The position numbers were made by a program, and so were the translations under genes. 64,000 nt of DNA from Gottfriedia acidiceleris (GTDB lineage: Bacteria; Bacillota; Bacilli; Bacillales; Bacillaceae_G), in assembly GCF_023115465.1 (NCBI RefSeq), contig NZ_CP096034.1, forward strand, positions 4,030,001 through 4,094,000, in the 5' to 3' direction. The notes under the pieces are model-generated. The model saw only the letters and a list, made by a program, of their open reading frames with translations. It had not been told where the DNA came from and ran no database searches. Position 1 is the first letter of the stretch. Each line of letters starts with the position of its first letter. Below, piece after piece: positions 25,255 to 39,422 of the stretch.

Positions 25255-25264
25255 GGTTAAAGAG

Positions 25265-25337
<73 letters not shown>

Positions 25338-25363
25338 TTAATATTAATTAAATTAGTTTGTTT

Positions 25364-25557
25364 AGTTAGTTACTTATATAATTCATTTCACTCAAACTTA
25401 GGTATTGGTGTAGTAATCTTCATAAAGTCGTCCTTGTCTCATATAGATAATTCAAGGTGTTTTTCGACAAGTACGCTGATGTTTCGCTACGAAGCTTATT
25501 CATTCGTGCTCTACCAATTGAGCTAAGTCGGCTTAATATTAATTATATTAGTTTGTT
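25364..25557 (-). repeat. Insertion in the tRNA cluster with a duplicated tRNA-Thr 5' fragment
   Basis: The 5' part of tRNA-Thr plus its leader (25312-25362) is repeated 195 bp away (25507-25557), with unrelated DNA between. The duplicated piece stops inside the D arm (GAGC) and is joined to ACGAATGAATAAGCTTCG. It cannot form a tRNA. Confidence 0.75.
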
Positions 25558-25580
25558 AATTTACTTATAAACTTTTAAGA

Positions 25581-25656
<76 letters not shown>

Positions 25657-25664
25657 ATCTTAAA

Positions 25665-25740
25665 TGGCGGTCCCGACCGGGATCGAACCGGCGATCTCCT
25701 GCGTGACAGGCAGGCATGTTAACCGCTACACCACGGGACC
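25665..25740 (-). tRNA. tRNA-Asp (anticodon GTC)
   Basis: Anticodon loop CTGTCAC; acceptor GGTCCCG/CGGGACC; CCA encoded. Confidence 0.94.
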
Positions 25741-25743
25741 ATT

Positions 25744-25820
<77 letters not shown>

Positions 25821-25970
25821 ATAATGTGGATACTATTTTTTATAGATCCATGAACTGTATTTTCGTTAAGACCATCCCAATCTCAGGATGTTATTGCAAG
25901 TAGCAGCTCGATTGGTATGCTGAAGTAATTTCTTCGAAGCATATTCGTTCGTGCTCCACCCCTCGATAAT
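25821..25970 (-). repeat. Second insertion in the tRNA cluster with a duplicated tRNA-fMet 5' fragment
   Basis: TGCTCCACCCC.CGATAAT (5' end of tRNA-fMet, complement) occurs at 25807-25826 and, with a change, at 25952-25970. The fragment again stops at GAGC of the D arm and is joined to ACGAACGAATATGCTTCG, clearly related to the junction in the tRNA-Thr insertion. Confidence 0.75.
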
Positions 25971-25997
25971 AAGAGATATTTATTAAACTTAATTAGA

Positions 25998-26073
25998 TGG
26001 TGGAGGATGACGGGCTCGAACCGCCGACCCCCTGCTTGTAAGGCAGGTGCTCTCCCAGCTGAGCTAATCCTCC
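25998..26073 (-). tRNA. tRNA-Val (anticodon TAC)
   Basis: Anticodon loop CTTACAA; acceptor GGAGGAT/ATCCTCC; CCA encoded. Confidence 0.94.
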
Positions 26074-26082
26074 GTAATAAAA

Positions 26083-26157
26083 TGGTGACCCGTACGGGAC
26101 TCGAACCCGTGTTACCGCCGTGAAAGGGCGGTGTCTTAACCGCTTGACCAACGGGCC
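26083..26157 (-). tRNA. tRNA-Glu (anticodon TTC)
   Basis: Anticodon loop CTTTCAC; acceptor GGCCCGT/ACGGGTC; CCA encoded. Confidence 0.94.
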
Positions 26158-26180
26158 AGTATAATAGTGCTGAAAACATG

Positions 26181-26272
26181 TGGCGGAGAGCAAGGGATTT
26201 GAACCCTTGAGACAGGGTTACCCGCCTACACGATTTCCAATCGTGCTCCTTCGGCCACTCGGACAGCTCTCC
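26181..26272 (-). tRNA. tRNA-Ser (anticodon GGA)
   Basis: Anticodon loop TTGGAAA; long variable arm; acceptor GGAGAGC/GCTCTCC; CCA encoded. Confidence 0.94.
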
Positions 26273-26276
26273 AAAA

Positions 26277-26351
26277 TGGCTCCGCAGGTAGGGTTCGAAC
26301 CTACGACCACTCGGTTAACAGCCGAGTGCTCTACCACTGAGCTACTGCGGA
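26277..26351 (-). tRNA. tRNA-Asn (anticodon GTT)
   Basis: Anticodon loop CTGTTAA; acceptor TCCGCAG/CTGCGGA; CCA encoded. First tRNA after 5S rRNA. Confidence 0.94.
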
Positions 26352-26362
26352 ATAATCATAAA

Positions 26363-26477
26363 CCAAGCGACGTTCTACTCTCACAGGGGGAAACCCCCAA
26401 CTACCATCGACGCTGAAGAGCTTAACTACCGTGTTCGGTATGGGAACGGGTGTGACCTCTTCGCTATCATCACTTGA
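26363..26477 (-). rRNA. rrf: 5S ribosomal RNA
   Basis: The conserved 5S core (GCGAAGAGGTCACACCCGTT, CGAACACGGTAGTTAAGCTC) is complete, and the ends pair (CAAGTGATG with CGTCGCTTG). The ends are given to within a few bases. Confidence 0.93.
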
Positions 26478-26598
26478 TTCAATTCCTTAAGGACAATAAC
26501 TATTATATCATATCTTATTTGAAAGTCAATGACTTTTTCAAAGTTTTTATAATAATTTTTGCACCCTCAAAACTAGATAATGTCAATATCAAACTTGT

Positions 26599-31237
<4,639 letters not shown>

Positions 31238-31343
31238 AGTTAAGTTTAAATCTTGTATTGCTCAAAAAACTAATAATTGACGTTTACTTCATGTTTTGTT
31301 TAGTTTTCAAAGTTCACTTCGTCGCGTCATTTGCGACTTTTTC

Positions 31344-31373
31344 ATATTAACATCTCTTTAACAGCGAAGTCAA
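31344..31373 (-). promoter_or_regulatory. Probable rRNA operon promoter
   Basis: TTGACT (complement of 31368-31373) and TAATAT (complement of 31344-31349) are 18 bp apart on the minus strand, about 107 bp upstream of the mature 16S 5' end, followed by a GTCGCAAATGACGCGAC hairpin. The gap 31237-31578 also holds the divergent mgtC leader. Confidence 0.7.
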
Positions 31374-31578
31374 CATTTTTTTTATTTTTTCTTACTTCAT
31401 TTCGTTTTTTGTCGAACCATCTCGGCGACGTATATAAATATAACATCCCATTTCGATTATGACAAGCCCTTTTTTTCATTTTTTTTATAAATAATAAAAA
31501 AATTTCTATATAGTACGAAGGAAGTGTAATACGCAATGTCGAATTAGCCATAAACTATATAGAAAAGGGGTTTAGAAA

Positions 31579-32268
31579 ATGGATCTACAACCAGATATCC
31601 TCATAAAATTACTTGTATCAGCAATGTTAGGTTCCGTTATCGGTTTAGAAAGAGAGTTAAAAAGAAAACCTCTTGGATTAAAAACATGCCTTGTTATTTC
31701 AATAATGAGCTGCCTATTAACAATTGTTTCTATTAGTTCTGCCTTTTCATTTCATGGAAGTGATTATTTAAATATTACCATGGATCCATTACGTTTACCG
31801 GCTCAAATAGTATCAGGAATCGGTTTCGTTGGAGCTGGTGTAATTCTCCGAAGAGGTAATGATACAATAGCTGGCTTAACAACAGCTGCTATGATTTGGG
31901 GCGCATCAGGTATCGGAATAATTGTTGGGGCTGGCTTTTACGCCGAGGCTTTAGCAGGCGTAGGCTTATTAATAATAAGTGTAGAATTAATTCCTTACTT
32001 AATTAACAAGCTTGGTCCTAAAAGATTAAAAGAAAGAGATATAAGTTTAAAGCTAACAGTATTAGGAAGCGATAATATAAATATTGTCATTGATCAAATT
32101 ACCGCTCAGGATATAACAGTTAAAAACATTAAAATAAAAGGATTAAATAATGATGAACATTATGTCCAAATGAAATTATTAGTGTTTAATAAACGAAGAA
32201 CGACAGAAATTTATTATGATATTGAACAAATAGAAAACATCCGTGGAATTGAAATAGAAAGTATATAG
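31579..32268 (+). CDS. MgtC/SapB family membrane protein
   Basis: This 229-residue protein has an N-terminal MgtC domain of four or five membrane helices (SAMLGSVIGLERELKRKPLGLKTCL, VSGIGFVGAGVILRRG, AGLTTAAMIWGASGIGIIVGAG) and a cytoplasmic C-terminal ACT-like part (about 150-229). MgtC proteins are tied to Mg2+ limitation and membrane potential; the Bacillus members are poorly studied. AAAAGGGG precedes ATG 31579. It heads a plus-strand pair with the potassium channel gene. Confidence 0.9.
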   Translation: MDLQPDILIKLLVSAMLGSVIGLERELKRKPLGLKTCLVISIMSCLLTIVSISSAFSFHGSDYLNITMDPLRLPAQIVSGIGFVGAGVILRRGNDTIAGLTTAAMIWGASGIGIIVGAGFYAEALAGVGLLIISVELIPYLINKLGPKRLKERDISLKLTVLGSDNINIVIDQITAQDITVKNIKIKGLNNDEHYVQMKLLVFNKRRTTEIYYDIEQIENIRGIEIESI

Positions 32269-32331
32269 TAGTGATAAGTTATTGCTTATTGGTAAAAATA
32301 AGTGTTACGAAATTGCGATGGAGGAATAAAC

Positions 32332-33324
32332 TTGAAAGTGTTTCGTAACCAACCTATCTATTTTAAATCCTATACACTATTTAAAATTACATTAATTTTA
32401 TTATCGTTAATTGCTATTTTCGGATTAATCATCCATTTCGCTGAGCCATTTACTTTTCCAACTGTTTGGGACGGTATGTGGTGGTCAATAGTAACTACAT
32501 TTACAGTAGGTTACGGCGATTACGTACCTCTATCTCCAGTTGGACGTTTTTTTGCAGTTATCTTAATTTTACTTGGTACTGGATTTGGTTCTTATTATAT
32601 GATTTCATTCACAGCACAAACATTTAAGAACCAGGACGCGGATTTTAGAGGTGCACTTACATTTACGAAAAAGAACCATATTATAATAGTAGGATGGAAC
32701 GAACGAGTTAAAAATGTTATTAAACAACTACGTGCATCTTCAAACCAGGTCTATATTGTATTAATTGATGAAAGTTTAGAGTTATTACCTCCTGATTTAG
32801 AAAAAGTGCACTTTGTAAAAGGCTCTGCCTCCAATGACTCAGTTTTAGAAAAAGCAAATATAAAATTTGCCAATACAATCTTAATTACTGCTGATCAAAA
32901 TAAAAATGAGCAAGATGCTGATATGCAAACAATTTTAACAATCATTGCTACGAAAGGTCTTAACCAATCAATTAACTGTATCGCAGAAATCTTAACCAAA
33001 AATCAAGTTATTAATGCAAATCGAGCTGGCGCCAATGAAATAATTGAAGCGCATTTGTTAACTTCCTTTGTAATGTCAGGTTCAATTATGCATAAAGGAT
33101 ATTCAGATGTTGTACTTAAGTTAACAAATCAATTAGAAAACTTTACAGTAAAAATATTGGAAGTTGAACAAAAAATGATTGGAAAATTTTATTTCGATAT
33201 TGTAGTTGAAGAATTAAACAACGATAAAATGATTATTGGAATCATTCGTGATAAACAAACAATCATCAGACCCGATAAAAGTATTAAAATTACTAAAGAT
33301 GATTTTCTGATCTTACTTACTTAA
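32332..33324 (+). CDS. yugO: Potassium channel with TrkA-N (RCK) domain, YugO-like
   Basis: This has the two-helix pore of a K+ channel with selectivity filter VTTFTVGYGDYVPLS, then a cytosolic RCK domain beginning HIIIVGWNERVKNVIKQLR that binds nucleotides and gates the pore (MthK type). In B. subtilis YugO serves K+ signalling in biofilms. I prefer the TTG start at 32332 because GGAGG sits eight bases ahead; the GTG at 32302 would place that site inside the gene. It is next to yugN and pgi as in B. subtilis. Confidence 0.9.
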   Translation: MKVFRNQPIYFKSYTLFKITLILLSLIAIFGLIIHFAEPFTFPTVWDGMWWSIVTTFTVGYGDYVPLSPVGRFFAVILILLGTGFGSYYMISFTAQTFKNQDADFRGALTFTKKNHIIIVGWNERVKNVIKQLRASSNQVYIVLIDESLELLPPDLEKVHFVKGSASNDSVLEKANIKFANTILITADQNKNEQDADMQTILTIIATKGLNQSINCIAEILTKNQVINANRAGANEIIEAHLLTSFVMSGSIMHKGYSDVVLKLTNQLENFTVKILEVEQKMIGKFYFDIVVEELNNDKMIIGIIRDKQTIIRPDKSIKITKDDFLILLT

Positions 33325-33336
33325 CAATCGCTATCA

Positions 33337-33373
33337 AAAAAGAGAGCCAATCGGAAGATTTGGCTCTTTTTTT
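33337..33373. terminator. Bidirectional terminator between yugO and yugN
   Basis: AAAGAGAGCCAA/TTGGCTCTTTTT hairpin with T runs on both strands. Confidence 0.8.
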
Positions 33374-33778
33374 TTATAAAAGTTCATCCTCAATTCTCTT
33401 AAGAATTTCAAACCCTTTTATTTGATATTTTCTAGGAACTTTTCCATCTTTTTCAAGTGGTTCTTGGAACTGATTTAATGATCCAGTTAAATTTCCCTCT
33501 ATACCAACATTATCATCTAACCCCTCATTATAAATATGAGTTAATAAAAAGGGAGTCTCAAATTGTACAACAGCCCCATCCATATCTAACGAACCTGAAG
33601 TAACATTAAAGGGTAATCTTAAATATTGATACCCGTCATCGTCCTGCATTAATAAATCAAAACTCCCATGATCATATTCCCAGTTTGCTCCAATTACAAA
33701 TCCATGATTTTTTAATTTCCCCTCAATGTCATTAAGCGGAAATATTGCATTCTCTAATTTAGATTTTAAAGGATACAT
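33374..33778 (-). CDS. yugN: YugN-like family protein
   Basis: This 134-residue protein has a conserved fold of unknown function (MYPLKSKLENAIFPLNDIEG, ANWEYDHGSFDLLMQDDDGY, QFETPFLLTHIYNEGLD). I place the start at ATG 33778 after AAGGAGGAG; the longer frame upstream crosses the pgi terminator. Found next to pgi and the YugO channel in Bacillus; the role is unknown. Confidence 0.85.
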   Translation of the reverse strand: MYPLKSKLENAIFPLNDIEGKLKNHGFVIGANWEYDHGSFDLLMQDDDGYQYLRLPFNVTSGSLDMDGAVVQFETPFLLTHIYNEGLDDNVGIEGNLTGSLNQFQEPLEKDGKVPRKYQIKGFEILKRIEDELL

Positions 33779-33848
33779 GCTTTTCTCCTCCTTTTTCAAT
33801 AGTATTTTCTTATTAAGTAAAAACATGAATATTAATTTTAATTTAAAT

Positions 33849-33893
33849 AAAAAAACCGTTGTTAAATTCAATTTAACAACGGCCTTTTTGTCT
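33849..33893. terminator. pgi terminator
   Basis: AACCGTTGTTAAATT/AATTTAACAACGG hairpin with a T run on the minus strand. Confidence 0.8.
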
Positions 33894-33898
33894 TAATA

Positions 33899-35251
33899 TT
33901 ATTTTAAGCGTTCTTCTAATTGCATTTTTAGTTCTTCAAATCCTGGTTTACCTAATAATGCAAACATATTTTTCTTGTATGCTTCAACACCTGGTTGATC
34001 AAACGGATTTACACCAAGTAAATATCCACTCATCGCACAAGCTAGTTCAAAGAAGTATACTGTATAACCGAAAGTATACTCATCTAATTTTGGTAATGAA
34101 ACAATTAGATTTGGTACTCCACCGTCAGCATGAGCTAATATTGTACCTTCAAAAGCTTTTTTATTAACAAAATCTACAGTTTTACCAGCAAGATAATTTA
34201 ATCCATCAGAGTCGTTATCCTCAAGTTCAATTGTTAATTCATGGCGAGGATTTTCAACAGATAAAACTGTTTCAAATAAATCACGTCGACCTTCTTGTAC
34301 ATATTGTCCAAGAGAATGTAAATCCGTTGAGAAGTTTGCTGAAGATGGATAGATACCTTTTTGGTCTTTCCCTTCACTCTCTCCAAATAATTGCTTCCAC
34401 CATTCTCCAAAGTATTGTAAAGATGGTTCGTAGTTAACAAGCATCTCAATTGTTTTCCCTTTGTTATATAAAACATTACGAACAACTGCATATTGATATG
34501 CTTGATTATCTTCTAATTCTGAAGAGTTGTATTCTTTATATGCATCTTGTGCACCCTTCATCATTTGTTCAATATCAATACCCGCTGCAGCAATCGGTAA
34601 TAAACCTACTGCAGTTAATACTGAATAACGTCCACCTACATCATCAGGAATAACAAATGTTTCATATCCCTTTTCATCAGCAACAGTTTTTAATGCCCCA
34701 CGTTCCTTATCAGTTGTAGCATAAATACGATGTTTAGCTTCTTCAACACCATATTTTTCTTCTAACAGCTTTCTAAAAATACGGAATGCAATAGCTGGTT
34801 CAGTAGTTGTCCCAGATTTTGAAATAACATTAATAGAAAAATCCTTATCCTTTAAAACTTGAGTTAAATCGTGCATATATGTAGAACTAATATTATTTCC
34901 TACGAAGAAAACTTGAGGTGCTTTTCTTTCTTCTTTAGATGCAATATTAAAAAATGAGTGTTGTAACATTTCAATTGCAGCGCGTGCACCTAAATAAGAT
35001 CCACCGATACCAATTACTAAAAGAACGTCTGAATCTGATTTAATTTTCTCTGCTGCTTTTTGAATTCGAGAAAATTCTTCTTTGTCATAGTCATTAGGTA
35101 ACTCTACCCATCCTAGAAAGTCGCTACCTGCACCTGTTTTTTCATGAATTGTATGGTGAAATAATTTCACGGCATCCCTTAAATATGATATTTCATGATC
35201 TTGAAAAAACATTTTTGCTTTTGAATAGTCAAATTTAATATGAGAAGTCAT
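33899..35251 (-). CDS. pgi: Glucose-6-phosphate isomerase
   Basis: This 450-residue glycolytic enzyme, normal length for Firmicutes, interconverts glucose 6-phosphate and fructose 6-phosphate. Motifs: [40 protein letters not shown] with the sugar-phosphate site SKSGTTTEP, and [32 protein letters not shown] at the C-terminus. AAGGAGGTTTGATGT precedes the ATG. Monocistronic, with its own terminator. Confidence 0.97.
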   Translation of the reverse strand: MTSHIKFDYSKAKMFFQDHEISYLRDAVKLFHHTIHEKTGAGSDFLGWVELPNDYDKEEFSRIQKAAEKIKSDSDVLLVIGIGGSYLGARAAIEMLQHSFFNIASKEERKAPQVFFVGNNISSTYMHDLTQVLKDKDFSINVISKSGTTTEPAIAFRIFRKLLEEKYGVEEAKHRIYATTDKERGALKTVADEKGYETFVIPDDVGGRYSVLTAVGLLPIAAAGIDIEQMMKGAQDAYKEYNSSELEDNQAYQYAVVRNVLYNKGKTIEMLVNYEPSLQYFGEWWKQLFGESEGKDQKGIYPSSANFSTDLHSLGQYVQEGRRDLFETVLSVENPRHELTIELEDNDSDGLNYLAGKTVDFVNKKAFEGTILAHADGGVPNLIVSLPKLDEYTFGYTVYFFELACAMSGYLLGVNPFDQPGVEAYKKNMFALLGKPGFEELKMQLEERLK

Positions 35252-35453
35252 ACATCAAACCTCCTTAAATAGTTGTAATACCTTTACAATGTACCTAATT
35301 AAATAATTGAAAGCAAGTAAATGCAATTATATTTATGTGAAAAAATTAACAAAAAATTAAAAGATATTTCTTCTTATAATTATTTTTGAGTACATAAACA
35401 AAAATAAATGAGGAAAGCTATGTTAGAAGGTCATAAAAAGGAGGTTAACCTAT

Positions 35454-35687
35454 ATGAGTACATTACAACGTATTGCACTTATTTTTACAATTATTGGGGC
35501 TATAAACTGGGGTTTAATTGGATTTTTTCAATTTGATTTAGTTGCAGCAATTTTTGGTGGTGCAGATTCTGCATTTGCTCGAATTATTTATGGTATCGTT
35601 GGTATTTCAGGATTAATTAACCTTGGCTTATTATTTAAACCTTCAGAAGAGCTAGGAACACATCCTGAAACAAATGAAGTAAGATAA
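35454..35687 (+). CDS. yuzA: DUF378 family small membrane protein (YuzA)
   Basis: The 77 residues carry two membrane helices. The family pattern LQRIALIFTIIGAINWGLIG and IVGISGLINLGLLF is complete. Function unknown. A strong AAAAGGAGG precedes ATG 35454. Divergent from pgi. Confidence 0.88.
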   Translation: MSTLQRIALIFTIIGAINWGLIGFFQFDLVAAIFGGADSAFARIIYGIVGISGLINLGLLFKPSEELGTHPETNEVR

Positions 35688-35736
35688 ATTGCAGACGAAA
35701 TTAGTCTCTTTTGTATCTATACTTTCCTAAGAATTA

Positions 35737-35767
35737 AAAAGGAAGGGTAAATCCCCTTCCTTTTTAA
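35737..35767. terminator. Bidirectional terminator between yuzA and yugI
   Basis: AAAAAGGAAGGG/CCCTTCCTTTTT hairpin serves the converging genes. Confidence 0.8.
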
Positions 35768-36150
35768 TTCGTCATATTTTCTTTCTTCATCTCAACACGA
35801 AGCCATTCATTTAATTTTTTATGCAGGGTACTAAATCCATCTGGTTTAAGTTCTCTTAATAGTCTAGCTGCATGTTTTAAGTTCTCTTCACCATTAAATC
35901 CTTGATCGATACTTGCTCCTTTTAAAGACAAACTTATTTTTCCTGTCATCTCATCAATAGACAGTACACGTACATTTACTAATTGCCCAACAGAAATATA
36001 GTCTCGAATATCGCGAACATATCCATTTATAATTTCGGAAATATGTACTAGTCCTTGTGTTTGTTGATCAAGTGAAATAAAGGCACCATACGTTTGAATC
36101 CCTGTTACTTTACCAGTGTAAACTTTTCCAATATTGTAGTTTTGTGCCAT
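35764..36150 (-). CDS. yugI: S1 RNA-binding domain protein YugI (general stress protein 13)
   Basis: This 128-residue protein is mainly one S1 domain: IGKVYTGKVTGIQTYGAFISLDQQTQGLVHISEI and SVGQLVNVRVLSIDEMTGKISLSLKG. The family associates with ribosomes or RNA. A short basic C-terminal tail follows. The ATG at 36150 follows AGGAGTG. The 319-bp gap to yugF (36151-36469) holds only AT-rich promoter DNA. Confidence 0.9.
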   Translation of the reverse strand: MAQNYNIGKVYTGKVTGIQTYGAFISLDQQTQGLVHISEIINGYVRDIRDYISVGQLVNVRVLSIDEMTGKISLSLKGASIDQGFNGEENLKHAARLLRELKPDGFSTLHKKLNEWLRVEMKKENMTN

Positions 36151-36469
36151 TCAAAACACTCCTAATTTTCGTTCAATTCCACTAACTAAATTTTAGCACA
36201 CACAGACCAACTTTTAAAGTTTGCTTACTACTCATAAATGGCACTTCTTTTCTAAAATCCCTTTACTTATTATAGTCACTTTAAAGGTTGGGTTATTTCA
36301 ATTATTTTAAATAAATACTTTGTCTCTATTAGAATTGACGAAAAACTTATAATTTAAAAGTATTTTAACGATTTGCATAACATATGGTGACATACAGAGC
36401 ATTACTTTGATAAAGAATGTATTCCTTCCGTTTGGACATAATAATCCAAAAACTTAAAGGAGAGTTTGG

Positions 36470-37309
36470 ATGATGAATCATTCTGGAACAATGCAGTCAA
36501 CATATAAGGTTTCTGGACTTGATGTTTATTATGAACTTTACGGATACCATAATAGCAATAAGCAAGATTCAAAAGTATTTGTATTAATTCACGGTTTTTT
36601 ATCATCTTGCTTCAGTTTCCGAAGACTAATCCCTTTTATCTCAAAAGATCATGTTGTTGTCGTAATTGACCTACCCCCGTTTGGGAAAAGTGGAAAGCAT
36701 TTAAATTTTAAATATTCGTATGATAACTTTGCGAATGTCGTTATCTCTCTTGTAAATCATTTAAATTTACAAAACATTTATTTAGTTGGACATTCTATGG
36801 GTGGGCAAATTGCTTTATATGTAACAAAGAAAGAACCGGAGCTTGTTAAAAAAGTGATTTTATTATGTAGTTCTGGTTATTTAGGAAGGGCAAATCCACA
36901 TTTAATAATTTCATCTTATTTTCCTTTTTTCTATCTATATATTAAAAGGCATTTAGCTAAACAAGGTATTATGAATTCACTAATTTCAGTTGTTCATAAT
37001 CAGAAGTTAATCGATGATGAGATGATAAACGGATACAAGGAACCTTTTTTACAAGATGAAATTTTTAGAGCATTAACAAAGATGATTCGTGATCGAGAAG
37101 GTGATTTAAGTCCTGAAGATTTACAAAATATATCTGTACCTACTCTATTAATTTGGGGTGAAAAAGATAAAGTTGTTCCATTAGAAGTAGGCGAAAGATT
37201 GCATCGTGATTTAAGGTACTCAACTTTATATACTTATCCAGAAGCAGGACACTTAATTCCTGAAGAAATTCCTGAACATATTTATGAACGTATTTCAAAT
37301 TTTGTATAA
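36470..37309 (+). CDS. yugF: Alpha/beta hydrolase YugF
   Basis: This 279-residue alpha/beta-fold hydrolase has oxyanion segment FVLIHGFLSSCFSFRRL, nucleophile elbow YLVGHSMGGQIAL, acid LIWGEKDKVVP and histidine EAGHLIPEE: a complete Ser-Asp-His triad. The substrate is unknown. GGAGAGTTTGGATG precedes the start at 36470 (tandem ATGs). Followed by a terminator at 37311. Confidence 0.9.
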   Translation: MMNHSGTMQSTYKVSGLDVYYELYGYHNSNKQDSKVFVLIHGFLSSCFSFRRLIPFISKDHVVVVIDLPPFGKSGKHLNFKYSYDNFANVVISLVNHLNLQNIYLVGHSMGGQIALYVTKKEPELVKKVILLCSSGYLGRANPHLIISSYFPFFYLYIKRHLAKQGIMNSLISVVHNQKLIDDEMINGYKEPFLQDEIFRALTKMIRDREGDLSPEDLQNISVPTLLIWGEKDKVVPLEVGERLHRDLRYSTLYTYPEAGHLIPEEIPEHIYERISNFV

Positions 37310-37310
37310 G

Positions 37311-37340
37311 AAAAAGAGTCCTCAATCTGGACTCTTTTTC
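37311..37340. terminator. Bidirectional terminator between yugF and the histidine kinase gene
   Basis: AAAAAGAGTCC/GGACTCTTTTT hairpin. Confidence 0.78.
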
Positions 37341-37347
37341 ACATTTA

Positions 37348-38751
37348 TTATATTTCAAATATCGGCAAAGTAATAATAACCTTCAAGCCTTTACCATCTA
37401 TATTCATAAATTTTATCTTACCATTGTGTTGGTCAATAATATGTTTTACGATGGCAAGTCCTAATCCGGTTCCACCTTCGTTTCTAGATCTTGCTTTATC
37501 GACTCGATAAAATCTTTCTCCTAAATGAAGAATCTCTTTAGTGGGAATTCCCTTTCCTTCGTCTAAAATTTCTAATGTGACTTGTTTTTCTTGAAATAGT
37601 GTAATATAAATTGTTTTACCTGTAGGTGTGTAACGAATTGAGTTATCAAGTAAATTGTGGATAACCTGTTGAAAACGATCTGGGTCAACATTTGCGATAA
37701 TCGTCTCATCTAAATTCTTTTGAATTTTAATATTACGTTTAATGAGGATTTGAGAATATGTTTCAATTGTATCTTCAATTAGCTGAGCAATTACGTTAGG
37801 TTCTTGACTAAGTGGAAATTGCTGACCATCTAATGTGGCCAAGTCAAGTAAATCTCTAACTAACCTTTGCATCCGACTAGCCTCTTTCTGAATGATACCA
37901 ACATATTTTAGTTGTTGTTCTTGTTTTATTACACCATCTAAAATTGCTTCACTATATCCCTTAACATAACTTAATGGCGTTCTTAATTCATGCGAAACAT
38001 TGGCTAAAAACTCTTTTCTATTTTCATCTTCTTTTTGTAAAGAATCAGACATTGAGTTAAACGCAGTAGCTAGTTTTCCTATTTCATCACCACTATTATA
38101 GTGTATACGTTCGGTGTAATCACCATTTGCCATTTTATAAGATATTTGCTCCATTCTGGATAAAGGCTTAATCATTTGTTTTATTATACTTCTACCAATT
38201 AAAAGAATAATGAAAGCAAATAACAATGTACTAATCGTAAAGATCCATTTTGATTGTTGGATCAATTCTGTAACACTCCGTAAAGGTAAGTGTAAATAAA
38301 TAATTCCTTCCAGTTTTTCTTTTTTTACAACTGGAACAACAACACCAATTATTTGATGCTTAAATCTTTTTTCAAATCCTGTTTTCGTAATCACTTTTCC
38401 TTTTAATAAAGTTTCACGATCATCTTCAGTAATGAAAGATTCGTGGCTTACATTATAGGGAATACATGCACTTAAATCTCTAGGATTACTAATAAATAAA
38501 ACATTAGCATTTGAAACAGCATCAAATTTTGAAACAAATTCTGAAAAGTCATTAACATTATTCGTTTTATGATAATGTTTTACTAAACTTGTACCTTCTT
38601 GGATTAAAGTGGAACGAACATATGAAACATATAATTGCTTATATGCAAATTGAAACATTAAAAAGAAAAAGATTGTTGTACAAATTACGATTAAACAAAT
38701 CGTTAACCAAAGCTTTTGTAAAAACGATAACGAATAGAGTAATTTCCTCAT
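37348..38751 (-). CDS. Sensor histidine kinase with HAMP domain
   Basis: This 467-residue membrane kinase has a first TM near residues 13-35, an extracellular sensor of about 130 residues, a second TM (WIFTISTLLFAFIILLIGRSI), HAMP, then HisKA with phosphoacceptor NVSHELRTPLSYVKGYSEA and HATPase boxes N (HNLLDNSIRYT), G1 (DEGKGIP) and G2 (GGTGLGLAIVKHI). Its start overlaps the response regulator stop by four bases. The signal is unknown; the downstream position of a lipoprotein operon suggests an envelope or metal/redox cue. Not a recognisable PhoR or ResE orthologue on sight. Confidence 0.92.
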   Translation of the reverse strand: MRKLLYSLSFLQKLWLTICLIVICTTIFFFLMFQFAYKQLYVSYVRSTLIQEGTSLVKHYHKTNNVNDFSEFVSKFDAVSNANVLFISNPRDLSACIPYNVSHESFITEDDRETLLKGKVITKTGFEKRFKHQIIGVVVPVVKKEKLEGIIYLHLPLRSVTELIQQSKWIFTISTLLFAFIILLIGRSIIKQMIKPLSRMEQISYKMANGDYTERIHYNSGDEIGKLATAFNSMSDSLQKEDENRKEFLANVSHELRTPLSYVKGYSEAILDGVIKQEQQLKYVGIIQKEASRMQRLVRDLLDLATLDGQQFPLSQEPNVIAQLIEDTIETYSQILIKRNIKIQKNLDETIIANVDPDRFQQVIHNLLDNSIRYTPTGKTIYITLFQEKQVTLEILDEGKGIPTKEILHLGERFYRVDKARSRNEGGTGLGLAIVKHIIDQHNGKIKFMNIDGKGLKVIITLPIFEI

Positions 38752-39422
38752 CCGTTTATCCCAAATTTATACCCTACACCCCAAACAGTAGAAATATAAT
38801 CTGCATCCTGTCCTAATTTAATTCTTAATGTTTTAATATGTGTATCAACTGTTCTGGCTGTACCAAAATAATCGAAACCCCAAACCCTTTCTAAAATTTG
38901 TTCGCGGCTAAAAACGTGGTCTTGGTGCTTACAGAAGAAGAGGAGCAAATCATATTCTTTTAAAGTAAGTGATAAAGGTTTGTCCGATACAAAAGCATTC
39001 CTAGACTTTTCATTTATTTTGATTTTGCCAATCTGTAAAACGGGCACATCCGAATTTTTCGTTCTTCTTAAAACTGCATCTACTCTTGCAATTAATTCTC
39101 CAGGACTAAATGGTTTTACGATATAATCATCCGCTCCCATTTTTAATCCATTTACCTTGTCCCACTCTTCACCTTTTGCTGTTAAGAAAATAACAGGTAC
39201 ATTTGAAGTTTCTCTAATCTTTTTACAGAGGGTCCACCCATCCATTATCGGCATCATTATATCTAAAATTAATAAATCATAGTTTGATTGACTTATTTTT
39301 GATAATGCGCTCTCACCATTGTTTGCCTCGTCCCAACTATATCCACTATTTTCTAAATACATTCCAACCAATTGGCAAATTTCTTGTTCATCATCAACAA
39401 TTAATATCTTTCTTTCAATCAT
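38748..39422 (-). CDS. OmpR-family response regulator
   Basis: This 224-residue regulator has a receiver domain with acidic pocket (ILIVDDEQE), phospho-acceptor Asp in DLLILDIMMPIMDGW, Thr in VIFLTAKGEE and Lys in DDYIVKPFSPGEL, then a winged-helix DNA-binding domain (REQILERVWGFDYFGTARTVDTHIKTLRIKLG). It pairs with the overlapping kinase gene downstream and its start overlaps the stop of the propeller lipoprotein gene by eight bases, so lipoprotein-regulator-kinase form one operon. Confidence 0.93.
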   Translation of the reverse strand: MIERKILIVDDEQEICQLVGMYLENSGYSWDEANNGESALSKISQSNYDLLILDIMMPIMDGWTLCKKIRETSNVPVIFLTAKGEEWDKVNGLKMGADDYIVKPFSPGELIARVDAVLRRTKNSDVPVLQIGKIKINEKSRNAFVSDKPLSLTLKEYDLLLFFCKHQDHVFSREQILERVWGFDYFGTARTVDTHIKTLRIKLGQDADYISTVWGVGYKFGING